In this document: in pieces, positions 25,060 through 33,331 of the stretch
Numbering within the stretch: the stretch's first letter is position 1
Layout: every line of letters begins with the position of its first letter
DNA from: JAENVU01 sp031422675
Lineage (GTDB): Bacteria > Actinomycetota > Acidimicrobiia > IMCC26256 > JAENVU01
Direction: 5' to 3'
DNA: 64,000 bases
NCBI GenBank assembly: GCA_031422675.1
Contig: JANPMG010000169.1
Coordinates: 37,588-101,587, forward strand
The notes under the pieces: model-generated
The model's input: only the letters and a program-made list of their open reading frames with translations
Databases searched by the model: none
Told to the model about the DNA's origin: nothing
Program-made: the position numbers and the translations under genes

Positions 25060-26517
25060 TCAGAGCCGGGACCAGATCGCCCGCAGGATCGCGGTCAGGA
25101 CCTTGTCCGACGACTGGGTTCCGTCGACCTCGACCGGACCGAACAGCGATCCCTCGAACTGCAGTTCTCGCACCAGGTCGATCCGATGTGCGAGGTAGTC
25201 GCGTCCGTCCTCGGGCCGACGCTGGGCGGCGGTGTCCACGTCCACGTCGAGTCGGATCACGAGGTCCGGCGGAAAGCGGCGCGCCAACTCGTACGGGCGG
25301 AGTTCATACGCCGCGAGGGCGCGTTGGAGCGCGTTGCCGTCGGCCCAGTGCGTGAGCCGCGGACCGTCGAGTTCACCCGGGAACTGCATCTGCGGCCACC
25401 GGTCACAGATCACCACCATGCCGCGCGTCCGGGCCTTCATGATCGTGCGCAACTTGCGTGCTTTCTCGGCCGCGAGGGTGAGCGCCCACACGGCCTTGGC
25501 ACCGGACATCGCGGTCGGGTGATCGCTTCCGACCCGAGCCTTCTTCGCAATCGTGGTGCGATCACGGGCGTTCCCGAAGATCTTGTCCCGCACCAACTTC
25601 ATCGGCTTGCGGATCAGCGACGACGAACCATCGCCCGACCCGAGATACATCGGGTAGACGTCGAGCTTCGGCGCGAGGAACGCTCGGGTTTCGCCGACCA
25701 TCGTGGACTTGCCAGAACCATCGCAGCCGACGAACGCGATGATCACCCCACCGCCCGTACCGCCGCGTCCCTTGAGCACGGGCCGCGGCACGACCTTCCG
25801 GGAGATGCCGCGCATCGCCCATGCCGCCTCCCGATTCATCCGGCGGGAGAATGCCGCCGGTCCGCGCGAGCTGGTCTGGCTCGCAAGCACTCGCAGGACG
25901 ACTCGGCGCAGGCGGTACAGCTGTTTCGTTCCCGGCGTCGCGTCCAGACAGTCGGCCAGAGCCCGGCGACCGGACTCGCCGAGTAACTGCTCGCCGACGT
26001 TGAGCACCGCATCGCGGTCCGTCCGCGCCATCAGGTAGGCCAGTTCGGAGCCGGGACCGCTCGCGCCTTGCACCATGTCGCGGCCCCGAAGTTTCAACGC
26101 GTACCGTGTCAGCAAGAGCACCACCTCGAGCGCGGGCGCCGTGACCCATACCCCGGACTCGTCCCGAACGCGGGTGTCGAGCACGAGACGTTCCCACGGC
26201 AGGCGGAACCGCTTGTTGTGCCGTTCGCCGCCGGGAAGGCGATAGTGCACGTGGAAGTGGACCATTCGGTTCGACTCGTCGTCGACCCCGAGGAAATCTT
26301 CGAGCCCGACATCGTTCCGGGCGTTCGCCACCCGGCCCCGTCGGCACGACAGCTCGGCGAACACCGCGTACGCGTCGTCGATCCCGGCCGGGTCCACGAG
26401 GATGTCCAGGTCCGTGTCCGCGGCCAGCGCGGCGTCGAGGTGATCGTTGCTCTTCCAATGGCAATACGCGACACCGCGCTCGTCGAATCGCCGCAGCACT
26501 TCCATGACCAAGCTCAT
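25060..26517 (-). CDS. Fused nucleotidyltransferase-like and thymidylate-kinase-like protein
   Basis: A 485-residue two-domain protein. The N-terminal part (1 to about 230) resembles the nucleotidyltransferase fold: YCHWKSNDHLDAALAADTDLDILVD supplies the D-x-D metal motif. The C-terminal part (about 245-485) has Walker A VGCDGSGKST, an ICDRWPQ lid-like strand and a RLDVDVDTAAQRRPED region resembling thymidylate kinase. Such fusions occur in bacterial polysaccharide clusters, but their substrate is not established to my knowledge. The ATG at 26517 overlaps the stop of a small GPxRP frame as ATGA. Confidence 0.75.
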   Translation of the reverse strand: MSLVMEVLRRFDERGVAYCHWKSNDHLDAALAADTDLDILVDPAGIDDAYAVFAELSCRRGRVANARNDVGLEDFLGVDDESNRMVHFHVHYRLPGGERHNKRFRLPWERLVLDTRVRDESGVWVTAPALEVVLLLTRYALKLRGRDMVQGASGPGSELAYLMARTDRDAVLNVGEQLLGESGRRALADCLDATPGTKQLYRLRRVVLRVLASQTSSRGPAAFSRRMNREAAWAMRGISRKVVPRPVLKGRGGTGGGVIIAFVGCDGSGKSTMVGETRAFLAPKLDVYPMYLGSGDGSSSLIRKPMKLVRDKIFGNARDRTTIAKKARVGSDHPTAMSGAKAVWALTLAAEKARKLRTIMKARTRGMVVICDRWPQMQFPGELDGPRLTHWADGNALQRALAAYELRPYELARRFPPDLVIRLDVDVDTAAQRRPEDGRDYLAHRIDLVRELQFEGSLFGPVEVDGTQSSDKVLTAILRAIWSRL

Positions 26518-26609
26518 CTTTCGTCCTCCTGGCCCTTCGGGCCGGGCCGGACTGGCCCCGCTGCGCTGTCCGAACGGCTCCTTGCGCGTGCCCTCTCCGC
26601 TCCACTCAT
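26514..26609 (-). CDS. Small GPxRP-motif frame upstream of the kinase gene (family member D)
   Basis: A 32-codon frame with a very good ribosome site (GGGGAGGAGAG, 26625-26613). Its TGA overlaps the next gene's ATG as ATGA. The C-terminal part reads SAAGPVRPGPKGQEDER, matching the frames at 18558, 47122 and 49799. The N-terminal half is rich in Arg, Ser and Ala. DNA structure: GGGCC/GGCCC with loop AGTCC, then GGCCC/GGGCC with loop GAA. Of the four it has the strongest start signals. Function unknown. Confidence 0.6.
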   Translation of the reverse strand: MSGAERARARSRSDSAAGPVRPGPKGQEDER

Positions 26610-26651
26610 GAATCTCTCCTCCCCGCTAGCGACATGGGCCCAGCACCGACA

Positions 26652-28211
26652 TCAGGCAGGAATGTCCATCGGCATCTTTGCCGAAGACTTGCGCGATCGG
26701 ATCACACCGACGATCCAGGCGCCGTCGTCGCCGAGGGTCAGAGCCGGCCGGAGGAACCAGGCCAGGCCCAAGGCCCCCACTGCGCTCAGGACGCCACCGG
26801 CCACCACCAGCGCGTTCGCGAGCTGACCGCCACCGAGGTCGGCGTCTCGAAGCGCCAGCACCGTGGGGATGCTCACGAGCGCGACCAAGGCGGCGAGAGC
26901 GACCCCGCGCAGCTGGCGGGAGGCGAACCGCAACCATGAGATTCCGGCGGTCTGGAGACTCAGGTGGGCCATCAGGAGATAGTTGAGGACGATGGCGCTC
27001 GTCACACCGACGGCGACCCATCCCAGCCCGTACCGAGTGCCGATCGACGCACCCACCACGACTGCGACCGCGTACGCACCCTGACGCCACGCCCGCCGGT
27101 ACACGGTTCCCATCGCGCGTGCCAGCGAGTCGCTGATCTTGTAGCTGGTCCGGAAGAGGAGCCCGCCCGCCATCACCTGGAACGGGAGGACGACGTCGTC
27201 CCACTTGGATCCGGCACCGAGCAGGAGATGGATGATCTCCGGCGCCAGCAAGACCGCGAGCACCGATCCCGGCACCGTGAGGATCGAGACGAGCGAGACA
27301 CCCCGCAGGTACGCGGCCGCCACCCGCTCGCGATCGTCCTGGAAGCGCGCCAGAACCGGGAAGATCACCCGGTCCATGACCTGGCCGAGCATCTGGGCAG
27401 GGAACGCAGCGAGCAGGTACGCGTTCTTGTACACGCCCAGCGCCGAGGCGCGCATCTGGTTGCCGACGACGCTGTTGTCACCGTTCAACGCCAGGAAGTT
27501 GAAGACGCGCGCAACGGTCATCCCCCCTGCGTAGACGAGAAGGTCCTTGGACTCTCGCCGGCGCGGCCGCAACGATCGCGGGTGTGAGCGGCGAGCCACC
27601 AAGATCCCGGTGAGCAGCGCCGCCTGCGCCAGCTGCGCGATCACGATCGACCACACGCCGGCGCCGCCCACCGCGAGGACAACCCCGACGAGCGCGAAAC
27701 CGAAGAAGTACGACACCGCCTCGGCGATGGCGATCGACTTGAAATCAAGATCGCGCTGCAGCATCGCCATGGCGACCACGCCCGGCGCCTGGAGCGCGAA
27801 GACGAAGGCCAGCCCGCGCACGATGCCCTCCATCCGTGGTTGATGGAAGAACCACGCGGCGAGCGGCGCGCCGGCGAAGACCAGCACGGTCATGAGCAAC
27901 CCGGTGATCATGGACAGCGCGAAGGCGGTGCGCACGTGCTCGTCGGTCAATTTCTCGCGCTGGATGACCGCCGGTCCGAAGCCGGCCTCGGTGAAGAGCT
28001 GGCCAAGCGCGATCACGATGACCGCGGCCCCGACCAATCCGTTGTCGGTCTTGGTCAGGTACCGCGCGAACACGATGACGACGAGGAACTGCCCGATGCC
28101 CTGCGAACCGAATCCGATACCCGACCACACCATCCCGCCGAGCGCCCGGCGCGCAGTACTCCCGGTTTTGGGGCTCTCGGGTTTGGGTGCTACCGATTCC
28201 GCTTCACTCAC
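26652..28211 (-). CDS. MOP-superfamily polysaccharide flippase (Wzx/WzxC-like)
   Basis: A 519-residue membrane protein with about twelve to fourteen hydrophobic helices. GGMVWSGIGFGSQGIGQFLVVI at the start and GLVGAAVIVIALGQLFTEAGFGPAVIQ next are typical of the WzxC/oligosaccharide flippase group. It would move lipid-linked repeat units across the membrane. GTG 28211 overlaps the stop of the Wzy/ligase gene as GTGA; the longer open frame upstream is not homologous. It is part of the EPS operon running from 32998 down to 22730. Confidence 0.88.
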   Translation of the reverse strand: MSEAESVAPKPESPKTGSTARRALGGMVWSGIGFGSQGIGQFLVVIVFARYLTKTDNGLVGAAVIVIALGQLFTEAGFGPAVIQREKLTDEHVRTAFALSMITGLLMTVLVFAGAPLAAWFFHQPRMEGIVRGLAFVFALQAPGVVAMAMLQRDLDFKSIAIAEAVSYFFGFALVGVVLAVGGAGVWSIVIAQLAQAALLTGILVARRSHPRSLRPRRRESKDLLVYAGGMTVARVFNFLALNGDNSVVGNQMRASALGVYKNAYLLAAFPAQMLGQVMDRVIFPVLARFQDDRERVAAAYLRGVSLVSILTVPGSVLAVLLAPEIIHLLLGAGSKWDDVVLPFQVMAGGLLFRTSYKISDSLARAMGTVYRRAWRQGAYAVAVVVGASIGTRYGLGWVAVGVTSAIVLNYLLMAHLSLQTAGISWLRFASRQLRGVALAALVALVSIPTVLALRDADLGGGQLANALVVAGGVLSAVGALGLAWFLRPALTLGDDGAWIVGVIRSRKSSAKMPMDIPA

Positions 28212-29413
28212 GTCCTCGCTCCGACCGACACCTCGGCGCTCGGACTCGCACGCCGCACCTGCTCGGCTCGGACGAGCGCCAGGGCGAGGAACAGCCAGAA
28301 GTGCCGATAGTGCGCCGTCTCTCGGAAGAAACTGCCGAAGATGTACGCGAACACCATGGCGCGGGCCTGGGTACCGGGTGGGCAGAGCCGGATCATGACG
28401 AACCACATCAGGAGCAGTCCGAAGAACCCGATCACACCTCGTTCCACAAGGTACGCAAGGGGCTCATTGTGCAGTTCTGTCTCGAGCGTATTGAGGTCGA
28501 GACCCCGAACGGTCCCAGGCCCCACGCCCCACGGCGCGTCGGGGAGCTTCGCGATCGCTTCTTCCCACACCGCCACCCGTAGACCGCCGCTGCGATCGAA
28601 CCGCGCTTGATTGAATCCGCTCTTGTCGTCACCACGGAGCTCGCTGAAGGCGAAGAACCCGGCCATGACCATGAGCAGGATCGGGATCACTGCCACCAAC
28701 CGTCGACCGCGCATCAGATTTCGAGCCTGGTCCACGTGCGTCAACGCCAGGTAGCCGAATCCGATGCCGAGCTGGAGCATCGCTCCGAACGAGGCTGCGG
28801 CCAAGAGTCCGACCACCGCAATGCCACCGACGAGAAACTTCGTCGTCGCCCGGAAGGGCGCCCCGGCCCAGCAGAGCAGTCCCATCGCGAGCAGGTTCGC
28901 GGCCACATTCGGATTGGGAAACGTCCCGCTGGCCCGCAGTTCGTCGCCGCCCGACGAGGCCAGCTGCACCGCGCCGAACAGGATGCCAATTCCCAACGCG
29001 ACGTAACAGAAGCGCACCGCACGCGGTCCGCCCCGGCGCAGGATGTCGACCGCCGCCAGGAAGGCGAGGATGACCGCGATGTCTCGGATCACGTCGCCGA
29101 TGATCCAACCTCGGACACCGGCGTAGAGCGAGCCGATCAGAGTGCCGAGCCCGATGAGAAACACCGGCACCTGAATCTGGCGGGCGACGTCGCGTGCGAG
29201 CCAGTCCCCCCGCACCAGGTGCAGGAACGACGCGACGATCGTGGCGCCGATCACCAGATCCGTCAGGACCAGATCCGCGCCGATCTTGGGAAACAGGAAC
29301 GCCACGAAGAAGATCGAGAGGGCGAGGAGCAGCGTGGCGAAGGGCGAGTCGATGATCTCGCGTCGCGCGCGCCGGAGCGCGAGAACAACGTCAGCCAGCA
29401 CGTCGCACCGCAC
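28208..29413 (-). CDS. O-antigen polymerase/ligase-like membrane protein (Wzy or WaaL family)
   Basis: A 401-residue polytopic membrane protein with about ten helices. A long periplasmic loop before the last helices holds GVGPGT and HNEPLAYLVERG, the pattern typical of the Wzy_C/O-antigen ligase family. Within this cluster the probable job is polymerisation of EPS repeat units; ligation to an acceptor is the alternative. GTG 29413 overlaps the glycosyltransferase gene by 23 bases; GTG 29401 is another possible start. Confidence 0.82.
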   Translation of the reverse strand: MRCDVLADVVLALRRARREIIDSPFATLLLALSIFFVAFLFPKIGADLVLTDLVIGATIVASFLHLVRGDWLARDVARQIQVPVFLIGLGTLIGSLYAGVRGWIIGDVIRDIAVILAFLAAVDILRRGGPRAVRFCYVALGIGILFGAVQLASSGGDELRASGTFPNPNVAANLLAMGLLCWAGAPFRATTKFLVGGIAVVGLLAAASFGAMLQLGIGFGYLALTHVDQARNLMRGRRLVAVIPILLMVMAGFFAFSELRGDDKSGFNQARFDRSGGLRVAVWEEAIAKLPDAPWGVGPGTVRGLDLNTLETELHNEPLAYLVERGVIGFFGLLLMWFVMIRLCPPGTQARAMVFAYIFGSFFRETAHYRHFWLFLALALVRAEQVRRASPSAEVSVGART

Positions 29414-30515
29414 TCACCACATCGTCGACCACCGATCGGTACGACGAGTAGATGACCTCGCGATCCCACGACGTCACATCGACGCGGCGCGTGCCGGCCG
29501 ATTGGCCCAGCTGTCGGACCAATGCATCGGCGGCGGCGTCGACGTCTCCGAGCGGCACGACCTCACCGACGGCACCGAGCGCGATGACCTCACGCGCACC
29601 GTCCACGTCGTAGCTGACGAAGGGGACCCCCGCGGCCGCGGCCTGGATCAGCACTTGCGGCAACCCTTCGGCGCTGCTGAGGAGCACCACGGCATCGGCC
29701 TGCCACAACAAGGGCTCGGTGGGCTTGACGTAGCCGAGCAGGCCCACGTCGGATACCAGACCTGCATTGCGGACGGCGTCCCGGAGTACCGACGCAAGCG
29801 GACCGTCACCGGCGACCGCTAGGAACGCGTCCGGAATTTCCGCCCGCACCCGCGTCATCATCGGGATGAGATCGAGCGGGTTCTTCCGGGGCTCGAGCGC
29901 ACCGATCGCGACCACGACGGGGCGGTCCGACGGCAGACCGTCCACCTTCGGCGGATCGACTGGCCGCGGCGCCGGCAGGGTGGCGGCCGACCGCACGATG
30001 GCCAACTTGTCCGACGCCACGCCGGCCACCTCGAAGCGTCTCGCCAGGTCCGCTCCGACGACGACGTAGCGCGCGGTCAACGGGGCGAGGGCGCGCTCGA
30101 TGGCGCGATACGCAGAGCTCTCCAGGCTCCCGTACCCAGGGCCGAAACTGGCCATCGACAAGGAATGGATGACGGGCACGCGGCCGGCGATCCGCGCCGC
30201 CAGACGACCAACGACGCCGGCCTTGGACTGGTGCGTGATCAGCAGATCCACCTGGTCATCCCGAAGCCGTTTCCGGATCGAGGCGAGGGCGCGCAGGTCG
30301 TGGTCCGGCCGGGGTGACCGAACCAGGTGCGGCTCGATCGTGACCGGGCAGCTGAAATGCGAACGCGCCAGGTCGAGGTCGGAGTCCACACCGAGGACCA
30401 CGGAGTGATCGGCATCCGGGAGGGCGCCGATCAAGTCGCGGAGCCGCTGCTCGGAGCCGCCGCGTTGGTAGCGGGTCACCAGATGAAGGATTCGTGGTGG
30501 ACGCAGGTGCGACAT
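29391..30515 (-). CDS. Glycosyltransferase family 4 protein
   Basis: A 374-residue GT-B glycosyltransferase. The N-terminal half has RILHLVTRYQRGGSEQRL, the acceptor-side Gly-rich loop. The C-terminal half has ALEPRKNPLDLI and SAEGLPQVLIQAAAAGVPFVS, the E-x7-E-like nucleotide-sugar site of family 4. It adds a sugar to the lipid-linked repeat unit in the cytosol. ATG 30515 lies seven bases after the stop of the Wzz-like gene. Confidence 0.88.
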   Translation of the reverse strand: MSHLRPPRILHLVTRYQRGGSEQRLRDLIGALPDADHSVVLGVDSDLDLARSHFSCPVTIEPHLVRSPRPDHDLRALASIRKRLRDDQVDLLITHQSKAGVVGRLAARIAGRVPVIHSLSMASFGPGYGSLESSAYRAIERALAPLTARYVVVGADLARRFEVAGVASDKLAIVRSAATLPAPRPVDPPKVDGLPSDRPVVVAIGALEPRKNPLDLIPMMTRVRAEIPDAFLAVAGDGPLASVLRDAVRNAGLVSDVGLLGYVKPTEPLLWQADAVVLLSSAEGLPQVLIQAAAAGVPFVSYDVDGAREVIALGAVGEVVPLGDVDAAADALVRQLGQSAGTRRVDVTSWDREVIYSSYRSVVDDVVSAVRRAG

Positions 30516-30522
30516 CACGTAC

Positions 30523-32094
30523 TCAGCCCGCCGATACTCCGCTGGCTCGAGGAACGAAGCTCGCACCAACCGGGACCGGCTTGACCGGATCCACGAGGAC
30601 ACCGAGCACCGCGCCACCGACTCGACGCAAGCGGGTTCCCGCCCGCTCGGCGTCTCGCAGCTTGGTGACACCGTGTTGGGCGATCATGACGGTGGCATCG
30701 GCCAGTTCGGCCAGCACCAACGACGACGGCTCGACGGTGGGCGACGGTGCCGCGATCACGACGTACTCACATTGTTCGGTCAACCGGCGCAAGACCGTGC
30801 GGGCGCGGGCAACCGTCAGCTCGTTCACCGCTATCCCGTCGTCGAGGACGCGCAACCGACCGCCGGTCTGCTGTTCGTGGACCACGGACAGGCGAGCCCG
30901 CGGCACCGGGGCCTCGAACTCGTCGTCGCTACCGGAATCCGAGACACCGCGACACGCGGCGTACACCACTCGAGCGCCCGACTCGGCGATCGCCTGCGCC
31001 ACCCGGCGGGTGGTGTACTCGGGCGCAGCACCGTCGACGCCACAGAGCAGCACGACGTTGGCTTTACTCCGGCCGAGGAGGTGGACGATCTGCAATCCGA
31101 CTTCATCGACGGTCGCACCCGCGCCGGTGACGACCCCGCGCGGCAGCGCGCTGTCAGGGGCGGGGAGGACACCGAGCACCCGCGCCCCCGCCCGACGCGA
31201 TTCACTCGAGTCACCACTGCGAAACCGTCCGACCAGTTCTTCTCGGCCATAGACGATGCCGACCGAGACCAACAGAATCGCGAGCCCGCCGAGGATCGCC
31301 CAACTCGTCGGCTGCGGAAACACCGGCTGGGTCGGCCGCGACGCGGTCTCGTAGATCTCGAGGCCGCCGTCTGCGGTCTCCGCGGTCGAACGTTCCTGGG
31401 AGGCCTTCTTGACGATCTCGGTGAGTTCGGCGGTCTTCGCATCGAGCCGGGCTCTCTTCGACGCGTACTTCGGGTCGGTGGTCACGGTCCCCTGCAGGTC
31501 GCTGCTGAGTTCGTCGACCTCGACCGTCAGCTCGGCCGCCCGCCCGTCGTCGGTGACTGCGTCTTTGAGTAGCTCGGCCCGGGCAATGCGTCGGCGCGCG
31601 CCGACGGCGTACTCGGCCGTTGCGTTGGCGGCGCGTTCGGCGATCCGCGGGGTCGCCGCTGACGAGTCGATCCGGATCAGCGGCGACGCTTCGAGCCCGG
31701 TCGAGGTGACGGACTTGACGTCACGGAAGTTTCGCCCCAACTTCGACTCCACCGCATCGCTGAGCTTCGGCGACTGCAGGCTCAAGATGACTGCGCGCTG
31801 CTCTTTGGTGAGGTCGACCGACTTACCGGCGTCGGTGAAGAGCGCCTGGGTCGAATCGTTGATCTTGATCCAGGCGACGGAGGAATAGCGCTTCGGAAGC
31901 TGGCTACTCGCCGCGTAGATCAGCGCGAATCCCAGCAAGAAGATACCGAGGAGCAGCAGACCGCGCCGACGGAGCACGCGCGCGACACCGCCCAGGCCCA
32001 GTTCGAGCCGGGTGGTACCGCCGAGGATCTCGAGGTTGCGGTCGCGGCGGGTGGAGTTTGGTTCGCCCGAGGGCATCAGATGATCGTCGATCAT
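30523..32094 (-). CDS. Wzz/BY-kinase-like chain-length protein with degenerate ATP site
   Basis: A 523-residue protein. A cytosolic N-tail precedes a first membrane helix (GLLLLGIFLLGFALIYAASS), an external coiled region (about 60-250), a second helix (SWAILGGLAILLVSVGIVYG), and a cytosolic ATPase-like domain. In bacterial tyrosine kinases that domain has a Walker A like PGEGKST; here the matching segment reads VVLLCGVDGAAPEYTTRR, without the GKS/T lysine. It probably controls chain length without kinase activity. No Tyr-rich tail is seen. ATG 32094 follows the sugar-transferase stop by one base. Confidence 0.82.
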   Translation of the reverse strand: MIDDHLMPSGEPNSTRRDRNLEILGGTTRLELGLGGVARVLRRRGLLLLGIFLLGFALIYAASSQLPKRYSSVAWIKINDSTQALFTDAGKSVDLTKEQRAVILSLQSPKLSDAVESKLGRNFRDVKSVTSTGLEASPLIRIDSSAATPRIAERAANATAEYAVGARRRIARAELLKDAVTDDGRAAELTVEVDELSSDLQGTVTTDPKYASKRARLDAKTAELTEIVKKASQERSTAETADGGLEIYETASRPTQPVFPQPTSWAILGGLAILLVSVGIVYGREELVGRFRSGDSSESRRAGARVLGVLPAPDSALPRGVVTGAGATVDEVGLQIVHLLGRSKANVVLLCGVDGAAPEYTTRRVAQAIAESGARVVYAACRGVSDSGSDDEFEAPVPRARLSVVHEQQTGGRLRVLDDGIAVNELTVARARTVLRRLTEQCEYVVIAAPSPTVEPSSLVLAELADATVMIAQHGVTKLRDAERAGTRLRRVGGAVLGVLVDPVKPVPVGASFVPRASGVSAG

Positions 32095-32095
32095 C

Positions 32096-32998
32096 TCAGT
32101 ATGCCCCACCCCGCGAGGGTTGGAAAACGCGAACGAAGGTTCGAGCAATGATCGAAAGGTCGCCGCTGAAGCTTTGACCGAACGCGTACTGCACATCGAG
32201 CGCCACTCGTGTCGAATACGACACGTCGCTGCGACCCGAAACCTGCCAGAGGCCGGTCATTCCGGGCCGGGCGCTCAACACGATCGGCATGTACTGGCCG
32301 TAGCGCCGCATCTCGTCCTCGACGATCGGCCGCGGTCCGACGATGCTCATTTCCCCCTTGAGCACGTTGACCAGCTGCGGGAGCTCGTCCAGCGAGGTCT
32401 TGCGCAGGAACCGCCCGATCCTGGTCACCCGGGGATCGTGCTTCAACTTGAAGGTGCGAGCGAACTCCTCGGCGAGAATCGGATCCGAGGCGAGCAGCTG
32501 TGCGAGCCGAGTGTCGGCGTCCGCGACCATGGTGCGGAGCTTGAGGCACCGGATCGTGCGGCCACCGCGCCCCACCCGCTCGTGACCGTAGAACGCCGGC
32601 CCCGAAGACGTGAGCCGAACGACGCCGGCGAGCGCCAGCATCAGCGGGGCCCAGAGCGGAGCCGTGACCACGACGGCCGTCAGGTCGAAAACGCGCTTGA
32701 AGCCGGCTCGGGCGGCGCGGGGCATCAGCGTGACCGTCGGCGGTGCACTCTCTCGCGCCGGAGCATCCACCGAGACGAGGTCGATCGAGCGGACCCGCTC
32801 TTCGACGGTCCGGAGATCGATCACGACCTCGCCGGACACCGCATCGACGCTGATGAGTCCGGGAACGTCGGTGATCTCTGCCGGAAGGTCTGCGACGTCG
32901 AGGCCCGTGAGCATTGAAGTCACCCGACCCCGGCCGCGCCGGCGCCGGGTGCTCTCGGCGGTGGTCAGCTCAAGCTCGGGATACACGCCACTCGCCAT
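32096..32998 (-). CDS. Undecaprenyl-phosphate sugar phosphotransferase (initiating enzyme)
   Basis: A 300-residue polyprenyl glycosylphosphotransferase (WbaP/WcaJ C-terminal domain). One membrane segment (FDLTAVVVTAPLWAPLMLALAGVV) is followed by catalytic motifs KLRTMV, LRKTSLDELPQLVNVLKG, MSIVGPRP and the PGMTGLWQVSGRS segment. It transfers a sugar-1-phosphate to the lipid carrier to start each repeat. It lacks the four-helix N-terminal region of long WcaJ-type enzymes, and instead has about 100 cytosolic residues. ATG 32998 has GGGGAGGG upstream. First gene of the minus-strand EPS operon. Confidence 0.88.
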   Translation of the reverse strand: MASGVYPELELTTAESTRRRRGRGRVTSMLTGLDVADLPAEITDVPGLISVDAVSGEVVIDLRTVEERVRSIDLVSVDAPARESAPPTVTLMPRAARAGFKRVFDLTAVVVTAPLWAPLMLALAGVVRLTSSGPAFYGHERVGRGGRTIRCLKLRTMVADADTRLAQLLASDPILAEEFARTFKLKHDPRVTRIGRFLRKTSLDELPQLVNVLKGEMSIVGPRPIVEDEMRRYGQYMPIVLSARPGMTGLWQVSGRSDVSYSTRVALDVQYAFGQSFSGDLSIIARTFVRVFQPSRGGAY

Positions 32999-33331
32999 GG
33001 AGCCCTCCCCGCACCTTTCTTCCCTAATGCCGTGTTCGCCGCAACGTCGCGATGAGCCAGGCGAGAAAAAATCCCCCTGCCGCTCGTGGCGCTGGTGCGA
33101 ATGGTCAATGACGTCGCAATACCAGGCTCGTTGTTGAACCCCGTAGGCCTGAGAACCTACCACCCAAAAGGGATCTTCACAACCGATACGGGGAGGATTG
33201 AGTCGTCCGGCCCATTCAAGAAGGCGACGGAACGCCGTCGATACAAATGGGGCAACGGAACCCCCGAAGTGCCTGAGATCGCGCGGAGAGCGAGCTCTGC
33301 CGCAGGCCTTCCCGACCCTAGGAGCCTTTGC
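32999..33331. other. 333-base divergent intergenic region with structured leader
   Basis: This gap separates the EPS operon (minus) from the secreted-protein gene (plus) and should hold promoters for both. It contains an inverted repeat GTAGG/CCTAC (33143-33160, spacer 8) and three hairpins toward the plus-strand gene (33225-33307). I do not recognise a known riboswitch consensus. It is poorer in GC than the neighbouring genes by eye. Confidence 0.6.
33225..33307 (+). promoter_or_regulatory. Three consecutive hairpins in the leader of the secreted-protein gene
   Basis: Hairpin 1 is CGACGG/CCGTCG (33225-33240; alternatively GGCG/CGCC with loop ACGGAA). Hairpin 2 is GGGG/CCCC with loop CAACGGAA (33249-33264). 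Hairpin 3 (33271-33307) has GCGG/CCGC and AGAG/CTCT with loop CGAG. GGA trinucleotides occur at 33192, 33195, 33229, 33257, 33285 and in the ribosome site at 33321. GGA in or near loops is what CsrA binds, and csrA is encoded in this window, so control by CsrA is possible. This is inference. Confidence 0.4.

Noticed and set aside
32999..33331. Possible cyclic-di-GMP, cyclic-di-AMP or guanidine riboswitch
   Set aside because: The hairpins do not match the conserved cores of these classes as I know them. I report only a structured leader.
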